NCBI RefSeq assembly: GCF_003033885.1 | Contig: NZ_CP024081.1 | Location: 5,329,178 to 5,393,177, forward strand | Length of the DNA stretch: 64,000 nt | Reading direction: 5' to 3' | Source: Pseudomonas rhizophila | GTDB taxonomy: Bacteria; Pseudomonadota; Gammaproteobacteria; Pseudomonadales; Pseudomonadaceae | In this document: piece after piece, positions 1 through 9,600 of the stretch | How positions within the stretch are numbered: position 1 is the first letter of the stretch | How the letters are laid out: each line of letters starts with the position of its first letter | Program-made: the position numbers and the translations under genes | Notes under the pieces: model-generated | What the model was told of the DNA's origin: nothing | The model's database searches: none | The model's input: the letters and a program-made list of their open reading frames with translations, nothing else

Positions 1-453
1 GGGGTGGATGTGCTGTGCTTTGGCGGGACGAAAAACGGCATGGCGGTGGGTGAAGCGATCCTGTTCTTCAACCACGACCTGGCAGAAGACTTCGACTATC
101 GCTGCAAACAGGCCGGGCAGTTGGCCTCGAAGATGCGCTTTCTCTCGGCGCCCTGGGTCGGCCTGCTGCAAAACGACGCCTGGCTCAAGCACGCCCGGCA
201 CGCCAACCACTGCGCCCAACTGCTGGCGCAACTGGTGAGCGACATCCCAGGCGTGGAACTCATGTTCCCGGTCCAGGCCAACGGCGTATTCCTGCAACTC
301 TCGGAACCGGCCATCGCCGCGCTGACCGCCAAGGGCTGGCGCTTCTACACCTTCATCGGCAAGGGCGGCGCGCGGTTCATGTGCTCGTGGGACACCGAAG
401 AAGCGCGAGTGCGGGAATTGGCGGTGGATATTCGGGAAGTGATGGCGGGCTAG
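1..453 (+). CDS. ltaE: Low-specificity L-threonine aldolase, C-terminal part
   Basis: Pyridoxal-phosphate enzyme that cleaves L-threonine and allo-threonine to glycine and acetaldehyde. Only the C-terminal 150 residues are present; the reading frame is open to the left edge. The first visible residues contain FGGTKNGMAVGEA, the PLP-lysine loop of this family (Lys of GTKNG), followed by the typical C-terminal small domain. It stops with TAG at 453. In pseudomonads this gene sits beside gbcAB, where it links threonine to the glycine pool fed by betaine demethylation. The 3' side is followed by a REP-like hairpin and then the convergent end of gbcB. The identification is firm; the missing part is simply outside the window. 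Confidence 0.9.
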   Translation, partial: GVDVLCFGGTKNGMAVGEAILFFNHDLAEDFDYRCKQAGQLASKMRFLSAPWVGLLQNDAWLKHARHANHCAQLLAQLVSDIPGVELMFPVQANGVFLQLSEPAIAALTAKGWRFYTFIGKGGARFMCSWDTEEARVRELAVDIREVMAG

Positions 454-499
454 AAAAACCGAACCCATGCCCGTCATACCCCTGTGGTGAGAGGGGCTC

Positions 500-543
500 A
501 CAGTGGGAACAAAGCCTTGCTCCCACTGGCTTTGTTCCCACAG
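500..543. repeat. REP-like hairpin
   Basis: Two opposed copies of a core resembling gggaacaaagc flank a short loop between the convergent ends of the aldolase gene and gbcB. The core differs from the main REPIN family of this window. It may serve as a bidirectional transcription end, but there is no clear U-run. Confidence 0.6.
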
Positions 544-573
544 AAGGTGCTCATCGCTACTTGGATGGACTGA

Positions 574-1674
574 TCAGAACTCGATCCGCACATCCCCCTT
601 CGGCACGCTGCAGCACGACAGGATGTAACCTTCGGCCTCGTCGTCTTCGGTGATGCCGCCGTTGTGGTCCATCTCCACTTCCCCGCCCAGTTTCAAAACC
701 TTGCAGGTGCCGCAGATGCCCATACCGCAGGCCTTGGGAATCATCATGCCGAGCTTGGCGGCGGCGGCGTGGACGGTTTCTCCCGGCCCCACGCGAATAC
801 TCTTGCCAGAGGCGGTGAACTCCACCAGATGCAGGTCCGCCACATCGACTTCCGGGGCGTCCGCAGCCTGTTCGGCCTGTTCCACCGCGTCGGCGCGGGC
901 TTCCGGTGGCGTGGCGCCGAAGGACTCCTCGTGGTAACGCGTCATGTCGAAGCCAGCGGCTTCCAGCAGGCGCTTGACCGCGTTCATGTAGGGCGTCGGG
1001 CCACAGCAAAACACTTCGCGCTCCAGGAAGTCCGGCGCCATCAGCTCCAGCATCTTGTGGTTCAGATAGCCGCGATACCCGGCCCAAGGCTCGCCCAGCC
1101 CATGTTTTTCGCAGATCAGGTGCAGGTTGAAGTTATCGATCCGCGACGCCATGTGTTCCAGCTCGCGGTGATAGATGATGTCCTTGGGCGAGCGGGCGCT
1201 GTGGATAAACACCATGTCGACGTTGGCATTGGTGTCGTAGTACCAGCGCGCCATGGACATCACCGGCGTGATGCCGACACCGCCACTGAGGTAAAGCACC
1301 TTGGGGTTGGAGAAGTCGATGGCATTGAACAGGCCGACCGGCCCGTGCACCGCCAGCTCCTGGCCTTCGTGCAGGGTGTCGTGCAGCCAGTTGGAAACCT
1401 TGCCCCCCGGTACGCGCTTGATGGTCACCGAAAAACTGTAGGGCACCGACGGCGAGCTGGAGATGGTGTAGGAGCGCATGATCGGCTGACCTTCGATTTC
1501 AAGCTCCAGGGTGACGAATTGCCCCGGCTTGAAAAAGAACAGAATCGGCTGATCAGCCATGAAACAAAAGGTGCGCACATCCCAGGTTTCCTGGATGACT
1601 TTGACGCAACGGACAATGTGACGACCATTGGCCCAGGTCTGGGTGGTTACCGGGTTCAGGAAGCTGTTGGACAT
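574..1674 (-). CDS. gbcB: Glycine betaine demethylase reductase subunit GbcB
   Basis: Reductase that passes electrons from NAD(P)H to the Rieske oxygenase GbcA, which converts glycine betaine to dimethylglycine and formaldehyde. The 366-residue protein has an FAD-binding ferredoxin-reductase domain (RSYTISSS), an NAD-binding domain (GGVGITPVMSM, then CCGPTPYM) and a C-terminal plant-type 2Fe-2S domain with Cys316, Cys321, Cys324 and Cys354 or 355 in a CX4CX2C...C pattern. I chose the ATG at 1674 because GGAG lies six bases upstream and the protein then begins MSNSFLNP as in GbcB homologues; an upstream in-frame start at 1740 lacks this support. It is divergent from gbcA across a 282-bp regulatory region, so the two subunits are probably co-induced by GbdR. 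Confidence 0.94.
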   Translation of the reverse strand: MSNSFLNPVTTQTWANGRHIVRCVKVIQETWDVRTFCFMADQPILFFFKPGQFVTLELEIEGQPIMRSYTISSSPSVPYSFSVTIKRVPGGKVSNWLHDTLHEGQELAVHGPVGLFNAIDFSNPKVLYLSGGVGITPVMSMARWYYDTNANVDMVFIHSARSPKDIIYHRELEHMASRIDNFNLHLICEKHGLGEPWAGYRGYLNHKMLELMAPDFLEREVFCCGPTPYMNAVKRLLEAAGFDMTRYHEESFGATPPEARADAVEQAEQAADAPEVDVADLHLVEFTASGKSIRVGPGETVHAAAAKLGMMIPKACGMGICGTCKVLKLGGEVEMDHNGGITEDDEAEGYILSCCSVPKGDVRIEF

Positions 1675-1956
1675 GCTGATCTCCACGGCCGACTGTCGGC
1701 CTCTTATGAGGCGATTCTGCGTATAGCGCGAATCGCCCATTTACCTATCTGCGACATTCACATGCTTACCGCGACCAGCCCCCAACGACCGGACCTTGCG
1801 CGTCGGGAACAGATTGGGCCATGTCGCCCATGGATAAGGTTCGCCCCCTGCGCGGCCCCACACTCGCCCCAACAGATAAATAATATTTTCTGCCTTGCGT
1901 AGCACATTTGATTAGCCACTTTCGCCGGCCACGTAGAGGGCCATGAGGATAAAACG
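1675..1956. promoter_or_regulatory. Divergent gbcB-gbcA promoter region
   Basis: This 282-bp region separates the divergent subunits of betaine demethylase. It holds two GCGAC pentamers 20 bp apart (1751 and 1771), a layout suited to an AraC-family activator such as GbdR, known to activate these genes in P. aeruginosa. A further AT-rich stretch near 1877-1890 could be part of a promoter. The operator assignment is inferred from the repeat spacing and from gene context. Confidence 0.5.
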
Positions 1957-3252
1957 ATGGACGTCACCGCAACCCTGAGCCTGGGCGATCCGCTGGAAGC
2001 CGCACGCAAGGCCACCGCGCAAATGCTGCAGGAACGCGAGCGCACTTTCTCGCTGCCGCAGCCGTTCTACTCCGATGAGCGCCTGTTTGATATCGACATG
2101 CAGGAAATCTTCCAGAAGGAATGGTTGATCGCCGGCATGACCTGCGAAATTCCGACCAAGGGCAACTACCTGACCCTGCAGGTTGGCAAGAACCCGATCA
2201 TCGTGATTCGCGGCGCCGACGGCGTGGTGCATGCGTTCCACAACGTCTGCCGGCACCGGGGCTCGCGGCTGTGCACCAGCGACAAGGGCAAGGTCGCCAA
2301 GCTGGTCTGCCATTACCACCAGTGGACCTACGAGCTGGACGGTCGCCTATTGTTCGCCGGCACCGAAATGGGCGCCGATTTCGACATGAACCAGTACGGC
2401 TTGAAGCCAGTGAACGTGAAGACCGCCGGTGGCTACATCTTCATCAGCCTGGCGGAGAACCCACCGGCCATCGACGACTTCCTGGCGACCTTGACCCATT
2501 ACATGGAACCCTATGACATGGAAAACACCAAGGTGGCGGTGCAAACCACCTTGATGGAAAAGGCCAACTGGAAGCTGGTGCTGGAAAACAACCGCGAGTG
2601 CTACCACTGCGGCGGCGCGCACCCGGAACTGCTCAAGACCCTGCTGGAATGGGACGACGTCACCGACCCACGGGCCGACCAGGCATTCAAGGACCATGTA
2701 GCGGCCTCCGCCGCAGCCTGGGAAGCCGAGAAAATCCCTTACGCCCACGCCAGTTTCGGCCTGCGCAACCGTATCGTGCGCATGCCGCTGCTCAAGGGCA
2801 CCGTGTCGATGACCATGGACGGCAAGCAGGGCTGCGCCAAACTGATGGGCCGCATCAAGAACCCGGACCTGGGCTCGATGCGTATCCTGCACCTGCCCCA
2901 CTCGTGGAACCACTGCATGGGCGACCACATCATCGTGTTCACTGTGTGGCCGATCAGCGCCCAGGAGACCATGGTCACCACCAAGTGGATCGTACACAAG
3001 GACGCGGTCGAAGGCGTGGACTACGACGTGGCACGCATGCGCCAGGTCTGGGACGCCACCAACGACCAGGACCGTCGCCTGGCCGAAGAAAACCAGCGCG
3101 GCATCAACTCCACCGCCTACCAGCCAGGCCCGTACTCCAAGACTTATGAGTTCGGCGTGGTGAACTTCGTCGACTGGTACAGCGAGCGCATGCTCAACAA
3201 CCTGGGGGCGGAACCTGCGCCGTACCTCAAGGGCGTTCCGGTCCAGGGCTGA
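1957..3252 (+). CDS. gbcA: Glycine betaine demethylase oxygenase subunit GbcA
   Basis: Rieske non-haem iron oxygenase that removes the first methyl group of glycine betaine, giving dimethylglycine. The 431-residue protein has the Rieske 2Fe-2S motif with Cys98, His100, Cys118 and His121 (CRH ... CHYH) and the mononuclear iron site in NRECYHCGGAHP (His217, His222). The ATG at 1957 follows a GAGG ribosome-binding site. Length and motifs match the GbcA family. It is divergent from gbcB, and its 3' end meets a REPIN and the convergent metallophosphoesterase gene. Confidence 0.95.
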   Translation: MDVTATLSLGDPLEAARKATAQMLQERERTFSLPQPFYSDERLFDIDMQEIFQKEWLIAGMTCEIPTKGNYLTLQVGKNPIIVIRGADGVVHAFHNVCRHRGSRLCTSDKGKVAKLVCHYHQWTYELDGRLLFAGTEMGADFDMNQYGLKPVNVKTAGGYIFISLAENPPAIDDFLATLTHYMEPYDMENTKVAVQTTLMEKANWKLVLENNRECYHCGGAHPELLKTLLEWDDVTDPRADQAFKDHVAASAAAWEAEKIPYAHASFGLRNRIVRMPLLKGTVSMTMDGKQGCAKLMGRIKNPDLGSMRILHLPHSWNHCMGDHIIVFTVWPISAQETMVTTKWIVHKDAVEGVDYDVARMRQVWDATNDQDRRLAEENQRGINSTAYQPGPYSKTYEFGVVNFVDWYSERMLNNLGAEPAPYLKGVPVQG

Positions 3253-3262
3253 CAGCAAAAGC

Positions 3263-3338
3263 ATCGCGAGCAGGCTCGCTCCCACAAAGGATCTTTGGCG
3301 CACCGAAGATCAAATGTGGGAGCGAGCCTGCTCGCGAT
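3263..3338. repeat. REPIN (GAGCAGGCTC-type)
   Basis: Two inverted 24-bp arms (atcgcgagcaggctcgctcc type) enclose a short loop between the convergent ends of gbcA and the metallophosphoesterase gene. This is the commonest repeat of the window, with about sixteen copies. Confidence 0.93.
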
Positions 3339-3359
3339 AGCGGCCTCACATTCACCCGA

Positions 3360-4604
3360 TTACTGTGAAGACCACCGCACCGACCCATCCTCCCCATAAA
3401 ACGTCTCGACAATCTCCTCCCCCACCAGCCGCACCTTCACATACCCGTTCAACACCCGTTCCGGGTACGCCTCATCCCCCGCCAGTTGCGTTTCCGACCA
3501 CAACACCCCGGCATGTCCGTTCAACTCGCTGGTGGTGCCGTAGGGAATCGCTCCGTGCCCGGCACAGCGTGCGTGCAGCCCGCCTTGGGGCGCGTAGCAG
3601 ATGCCATTGTGCAGATGCCCCCAATACCAGTAGTCCGGCTCACGCCCCAGTGCATCGCAGACCGGTTGGTAAAGCGCGGTCTTGTGGTGCCCGGAAATAT
3701 CGAAGCCCTGGTGATGACTGAGCACCATCAGCTTTTTGCGCTTGGGCAGGTTTTTCATCCAGTCGATCTGTTGCGCGTTGAGGGTGCCATCCATGTACAG
3801 ATTCATCGCGTCCGAGGCGTAGGCACTGTCGAGGCCGACCACCAGCCAATCGTCGTTGTACAGGGCAAAGTAACTGGTGCCCTGTTGCACCGGGAAACGC
3901 TTGGCCAGCTCCTTGAAATAACCGTGGGCGCCGCTGTACATCTCGTGGTTGGAATTGAGCGTGAACGAGCCGTGCTTGCCCTGGGGCCAGCCGACCATGT
4001 CGACGTCCTCCTGGGAATGGGTGCCGGCGTAATACACATCGCCCAGATGGATGGTGAAGTCGGCCTCGGCCAGTTGCATCTGATTGGCGACAGCCACGGC
4101 CGGAGCATGACTGTCGAACGGTCCGGTGCCCCAGTCGCCGGCAATCGCCAACACCACGTCGCTGTCCATTTTCACCAGCGCCGGGTTAGTGGCGAACGGC
4201 GCGTGATGGCGCAGGTTCTCGATCCACTTGAGCAACGCCTCACTCCACAACAGGTCGAGCAACTCCCATTTGCGGCAACCGAGCAAGGTGCCGTCCTTGA
4301 GCACGCGGGTCGGCAGCTCGTCCTCGGTTTGCGGCAAGGCGCTGGCATTGCCAATCTTCAGGATCGAAAGACCGTGGGCCAGCTCCCACGGCACGGCCGG
4401 TTCGTCATCCGGCAGGTCGCCGTGATCGATGACGTGCCGGGCCTGATCGTGGCCACGCTGGAGCAGCTTGACGATGGCCTCGAACTCTTCGGGCTCCAGG
4501 TCGTTGACGAGTTTTTTCCAGGACATCTCCAGCCGCGTGACCAACCCGTGCAGGCGGACTTTGACCTTGTCGAACTCATGTTCCCAATGGTGCAGTAATG
4601 ACAT
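3360..4604 (-). CDS. Metallophosphoesterase family protein
   Basis: Predicted calcineurin-like phosphoesterase of 414 residues; substrate unknown. The two-metal signature is visible as GDWGTG, HLGDVYYAG, NSNHEM, SHHQ and WGHLHNG, in the expected order. The roughly 150 residues before the first motif are family-specific and have no recognised domain. No signal peptide is seen, so it is probably cytoplasmic. The start has GAAGGAG upstream. It is the last gene of a leftward operon, only 27 bp after the dihaem cytochrome gene, which itself follows the GMC oxidoreductase/hydrolase fusion. That arrangement suggests a shared task on an unknown, perhaps phosphorylated or lipid-like, compound. The phosphoesterase fold is secure; any pathway role is inference. 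Confidence 0.85.
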   Translation of the reverse strand: MSLLHHWEHEFDKVKVRLHGLVTRLEMSWKKLVNDLEPEEFEAIVKLLQRGHDQARHVIDHGDLPDDEPAVPWELAHGLSILKIGNASALPQTEDELPTRVLKDGTLLGCRKWELLDLLWSEALLKWIENLRHHAPFATNPALVKMDSDVVLAIAGDWGTGPFDSHAPAVAVANQMQLAEADFTIHLGDVYYAGTHSQEDVDMVGWPQGKHGSFTLNSNHEMYSGAHGYFKELAKRFPVQQGTSYFALYNDDWLVVGLDSAYASDAMNLYMDGTLNAQQIDWMKNLPKRKKLMVLSHHQGFDISGHHKTALYQPVCDALGREPDYWYWGHLHNGICYAPQGGLHARCAGHGAIPYGTTSELNGHAGVLWSETQLAGDEAYPERVLNGYVKVRLVGEEIVETFYGEDGSVRWSSQ

Positions 4605-4631
4605 GTGAACGCTCCTTCGCAGTGCCCTGGG

Positions 4632-6500
4632 CTACAGGGTTTTCATGAATTCGATCAGGGCCCGTTTGTCGACATCCGACAACTGCGTGCCATACAGGTG
4701 GCCGCCGTTGTGGTTGCCTTCCAGGCGGGTGTCGTATTTGAAATCCGCCGACGCCTTCATCTGCGCGCCGCTGGTGATGAAGCCGACCTTCTCCTGGTCG
4801 TAGATATCGGAGCCGGTGTAGAACACTTGCGGCCGCAACTCGGGCGGTTGCAACAAGTCCCACAGGGTCGGCACCGAGCCGTTGTGCAGGTACGGCGCCC
4901 TTAGCCAGATGCCGTCGGTGGGGGTGTTGCTGTAGCTCTGGGTCTTGCGGTACGCGCCGAAGTCGAACGGCGGTTTCTTGAAGCCGTGGAACGCCGTCAC
5001 CAGCCCGACGGTGAAGGAGTTCAGGCGATGGGGATCGGTGCCCAACTGGTCGATGTTGGTAGTGACCTGTCCTGTGTCGGCACGGCCGAAGTCGTGGCAA
5101 GCGGCACAGTTCTGCTCCCAGATCGGTTTGCCCTGGGCGACTTTCGCCTGGTCCAGGGCGAACGGCCACGCCGGCGCCTTGTGGCCCAGCAGCCAATTGG
5201 TCACCCGGTTGAAACTCGGCGGCAGCACCGATTGCGGTGTCGCGCCCACGGCCATGGCCGCCGCGTAGTTGCGTTCGTGAATCTTGTTGTTATTGCCGTC
5301 CCAATGCAGATACATCGACTCACGGGGTTTCTGGTTCCAGACCTGCGGCAAGTCCACGGTGCCGATGGTGGAGTCATCCGGGAAGCCGAACACCACCATT
5401 TTGGTCGGGTTGAAGGTATCGGTCCGCCCCGGACCTTGGGCCGGGCGCAGTTTCTGCCAGGCGTAGGCCTGCTTCTGCTTGAGTAGCCCACTCTTGGCCA
5501 TCGGGATGATCAGGTAACGGTTGTACAGTTTTTCGAAAAAGCCCAGCTGGAACTTGCTGTTGATCGCCGCCATGACCGCATCTGGGGTGAATTTCGGGTC
5601 GCTGGCACAATCGTAGGCAAACCACTGGAAGGCCTGCAGTTGCAGGGTGTTGGCCGGCGCGCTGGCGACCGGAACCGCTACGTCACTGGCATTGGCCCGG
5701 TACGAGCCGGTGTGGCACAGCGCGCAGTTCGGCTCCACGGTGGGGTAGCCCAGTTGCCGCTTGGCCATGCCGATCGGCAGGTCGTTGCCGTTCTCGTAGA
5801 GAAACCCGAACACCTCGTAACCGCCGGGCTTGGGCAGTTTTTCCGGGCACATCTGCGGCAGCACGGCGAACAGGTAATAAGGGATCCGCGCTTCGATGCC
5901 CAGGCCGATGGCGGCGTATTTGTAGTGGTCCTCGTCGGAAGCGAAGTCTGGCTGGGGCACCTCTCGTATCATCTGGTACCAGGTCTGGTAGCCGATGAAA
6001 CCCAGCAGCAATACCACCACCAGCGTGCCGACCTTGAAACCATGACTGTGCCAGCGCCGCGCCCAGCCGGCGCGCCACTCCCGCCAACCGGCGCAGAGCA
6101 AGGCCAGTGGACGATGGGCCACCGGGCTGCCCAGGTACAGCAGCACGCCCAGAATCAGGAACATGCTCAAGTCGCCCATCAACATCGGCACGAACAACTG
6201 GCCCTGGTTGTTGGTGTTGATCAGGTAGATCCAGAACACCACCGCCACCAGCCGCGACAGCACGCACAACCACGAATGCACCACGAAACGCGGCGCGTTG
6301 AACCCCGAGGGCATGTAGAACAGGCTGATCCCCACCAGCAACATGCCGGTGTTTTCCAGCCAGGGATCGGACAGCACGGGCGGCAGGCCAAGCATGGACG
6401 TCAGCAACGCCGGCGCGAACAGCGCCGGAATCGCGAAGACCATGTTCATCACAATGCCCACCCAGATGATGCGTTGGAACCAACGGATGTAAGTGTTCAT
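4632..6500 (-). CDS. Membrane-anchored dihaem cytochrome c
   Basis: A 622-residue protein with about five hydrophobic segments in the first 175 residues, then a long presumably periplasmic part with two haem c sites, CALCH (Cys259-His263) and CAACH (Cys465-His469). The distal part carries RAPYLHNGSVPTL, common in bacterial dihaem electron-transfer proteins and peroxidase-like cytochromes. The start is the ATG at 6500 (MNTYIRW), preceded by an AAGGA-rich stretch; a longer N-terminus reaching 6578 runs back into the REPIN and is rejected. It lies between the GMC fusion gene upstream and the metallophosphoesterase downstream. The likely role is to take electrons from a dehydrogenase, possibly the GMC partner, into the respiratory chain. 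That partnership is inferred from gene order. Confidence 0.85.
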   Translation of the reverse strand: MNTYIRWFQRIIWVGIVMNMVFAIPALFAPALLTSMLGLPPVLSDPWLENTGMLLVGISLFYMPSGFNAPRFVVHSWLCVLSRLVAVVFWIYLINTNNQGQLFVPMLMGDLSMFLILGVLLYLGSPVAHRPLALLCAGWREWRAGWARRWHSHGFKVGTLVVVLLLGFIGYQTWYQMIREVPQPDFASDEDHYKYAAIGLGIEARIPYYLFAVLPQMCPEKLPKPGGYEVFGFLYENGNDLPIGMAKRQLGYPTVEPNCALCHTGSYRANASDVAVPVASAPANTLQLQAFQWFAYDCASDPKFTPDAVMAAINSKFQLGFFEKLYNRYLIIPMAKSGLLKQKQAYAWQKLRPAQGPGRTDTFNPTKMVVFGFPDDSTIGTVDLPQVWNQKPRESMYLHWDGNNNKIHERNYAAAMAVGATPQSVLPPSFNRVTNWLLGHKAPAWPFALDQAKVAQGKPIWEQNCAACHDFGRADTGQVTTNIDQLGTDPHRLNSFTVGLVTAFHGFKKPPFDFGAYRKTQSYSNTPTDGIWLRAPYLHNGSVPTLWDLLQPPELRPQVFYTGSDIYDQEKVGFITSGAQMKASADFKYDTRLEGNHNGGHLYGTQLSDVDKRALIEFMKTL

Positions 6501-6553
6501 GGCATCCTTTTTCCTTATTCCTGACTCACGAGATGCAGCGTCCAGACGATCGC

Positions 6554-6645
6554 ATCGCGAGCGGGCTCGCTCCCACATTGAACGGTGTGGGCCACCGAAC
6601 CTGCGTACGGCACAAACCCCGTGTGGGAGCGAGCCTGCTCGCGAT
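6554..6645. repeat. REPIN inside accessory operon
   Basis: Paired REP arms (the left arm has gagcgggctc in place of gagcaggctc) lie between the GMC fusion gene and the cytochrome gene, inside what looks like one transcript. Such intra-operon hairpins can stabilise upstream mRNA. Confidence 0.92.
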
Positions 6646-6656
6646 GCGATCTAGAA

Positions 6657-9600
6657 CTAGCCCAGCGCCGTCTTCTCCAGGTGTTCGAGGATGATCGGGT
6701 ACACATCCACCACCGCGTCCTTGCCAAAAATGCAGTCGATGTGGCCGTAGCCCGGCACTTCGTGACGGCTGAACAGTTGCGGGCCGTGCATATCGCACAG
6801 TCGCTCGTAGGTCTTGAGGGTGCTTTGAGGGAGGTAGCACTGGTTCTCGGCGCCGCTGATGAAGCAGATCGGCAATTTCAACCGATCGAAATGCGGCATG
6901 TAGACGTCGTTGCCCTTGAAGTCCACCAGGTGCCCCTTGCGCACGATCAGCGCCAGGTGCTCGAAGGTCTGGATGTTCGACTCACCGAACAATTCATGCA
7001 GGTTGTCGTGCAGGGTTTCGTTGAGGGTGTCGTGGCGGTACAGCGATGCATACATGAACGTGATGCGGTGGCAGACCGGGTTGGTGCAATAGCCCTGGGC
7101 CTCGATCCGGGCATAACCGTTGAGAGCCTTGTCGTAGAGTTTGTTGAACCAGCTTTCCTTGGTGTCGGCGTAGGCCGTGAGGGACTTGATGCCGATGGCA
7201 TCGAGCATCCCCGGCAAATGCAAACCGGCCTTCAGTCCGGTGGCGGTGGCAACCACCGTGTCGGCGGCAATCTGTGAGCAGACCACCGAGCGAACCCCTT
7301 GCAGCCCCGCCAGCATCGACATGAAGAACGTCGTCGCACCGTAGCAATGCACCACACATTGCACGTCACGGGCCAACGTGGCTTGCTGGATCTGCTCGAT
7401 AGCAGCCTTGAAGTCGTACTGAGCCACCTGGTCGCCGTTCCATTCATGCTTGCTGGCCGGCAGCAGGATGCTCACCCGCAAGTCCAGCAACCAAACGTCG
7501 TACTCGTGCTTGCACAGGTACTCCAGCAGGTTGGTCTGGATGGTGTCGGTGGAGAAAATATTCGACCCCACCCCCAGGCCATGCACCAGCATCACCGGGC
7601 CTTTGCTGCCCGCTTGATAGCGAGTCAGGCGTAGCTCGACGTTGTCCTCGGTCTGGAAGAAATGCACGGTCGGCGCCGGTGCGTCCAGCGGCCGCTTGCT
7701 GCGAGGCGGCGCGTCCGGATTGAAGTACACATCGCCAGCGAACACCCCGCCGTAGCTCTCCCACAAAATGCCGGCGAAGAACTTGCCGAAGCGGGCCAAC
7801 GCTTCCACTCGCTCACGCTCGTTACGTGCGTTGAGCACTTTCATGGTGGTCATCTGCTTGGCGAAGTCGGCCGGCAGAATGTGCATCACCCCCGAGCCGA
7901 TGACCTCGCCGCTCTTGTCCGGCCCGCGATACAGCGTGACATAGAGCGTGCTGGTGTCGTGCCAGATGTTCAGCACCCCGTTGTCCTCGGGCACGGTCTT
8001 GAAGGCGCTGAAGTAATAATCGCTGCCATCCTCGGCGGTCAGTTTCATGTCGTAGTTCATGTGCCGCACATCCACCTGTTCCTGGTATTGCTCGAACAGG
8101 TTGAATACTCCGTTGCTGGCGACCAGCGGCTTGGGCGAAAGCATCGGCGCATCCAGCGTACCCACCAGGGTGGCGGCGTGTTCCGGTTCCTTGATCAGGC
8201 GATTGAGATCGGCGGCAGTGATGGTCAGGGTGAATTCGATGGGCGAGTTATCGGCTTTGCCGCGCTTGGCCGCGGCTTCGTAAAGCGAAAGATCAGTGCC
8301 CTGAGGCTGGGTGAAGGCTGTGGAAAAGTAGCCCTTCATGGTTTCAGTGAACTGCACGCCAAGGGTCGGCGCCGCCACCGGTTTGCGCGGGGCCGAAGGC
8401 AGGGTGTAGTCGATGATCCAGCCACGATCGGCCGCCAGCAGCCCCATGTTGCGCTCGCTCACCGCCGAGATGGTCAACAACGGGTTCACCGCCAGGGAAG
8501 TCGGGATCACCGCACCGTCCGTCACGTACAGACCGGGATAGACATCCGTCCCGCTGGCACCACTGAATACCTGGCCCTTGTGGTTGACCACGCCTTGCGT
8601 CGCGTCTTCCCCCATCACGCAGCCGCCCAAGGGATGGACCGAAACGATGCTGTGCTTGAGCAGCTTGGTCCAGATCGGATTCTCGACCCAGATCCCGCCC
8701 AACGCCTTGGTGCTCTGGTGCAAACGCTCATTGCCCAGGGTCACGTTTTCCTGCTCGCCGACGCCGGGCCAGTCGATGCGCAGCTGGTCCTTGTTGTCGA
8801 GCACCATGCGCCCCTTGCCGTTGTCGTGACTCATGATCAGGTAGGTCTGCATGTTATGCAGCGCGCCATAGTACGGGCCGCGCAGAAAGCTCTCGGCTTC
8901 CCGGGCCTTGTACTTGAGGCTGGCACCCAGGCCCGTGTCGGTGGGCACGCCGATCATCCCGGCGAACGCCGCCATGCTCGGCACCATGGGCCGACCGAGT
9001 GCGCCGGGGATCGAGCCTTCCTCGATGACCATGCGGCTGCGCCAGTCACCCTCGGTACGCATGTCGATGATCGAGGTGATGCACGGTCCCACCGGCTCCA
9101 GCTCCTTGGCCGAGTGGGCGCCGAAACCGATACCGTTGATGGTCTGGTCGCAGTTGTGGCCAAACCCGAGGATGTCGCCGTTGCCGCTCATGTTCTCGCC
9201 CAGTTGACTGGACATCGACAGGCCTTTGTCCCGGGAACGCAGCATGATCTCGGTAGAGCCCAGGGTGCCGGCGGACACCACCACGATGTCGGCGCGCACG
9301 AACAGGGTTGGCGCCGAGAACAACTCGCGACCGCTGTCCAGGTACTGGAAATGCACGATCCAGCCGTCGCCGTCGCGCTCCAGGTGCCGCACCTGGGCCT
9401 GACAGAAAATCTCCGCACCATGGTTCCAGGCATCCGGCAGGTAATTCATCAGCGTGGTGTTCTTGGCCTTGTTGTTACAGCCCGAGACGCAATCCCCACA
9501 GCCGTTGCACGGCAACTGCTCGACGCCGACGTGGTTGAGGTTGTTGGGCAACTTGTCGAATGTCACGTTGATGGGCGGTTTGTAGAAATGTGCGTCCTGC

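Noticed and set aside
664..1902. Long plus-strand open frame opposite gbcB
   Set aside because: It mirrors gbcB codon by codon, has a His/Arg/Gly-rich composition and no family match; a shadow of the real gene.
3263..3338. CRISPR-like short repeats
   Set aside because: The repeated units are inverted REP pairs at dispersed sites, not evenly spaced direct repeats with unique spacers; no cas genes.
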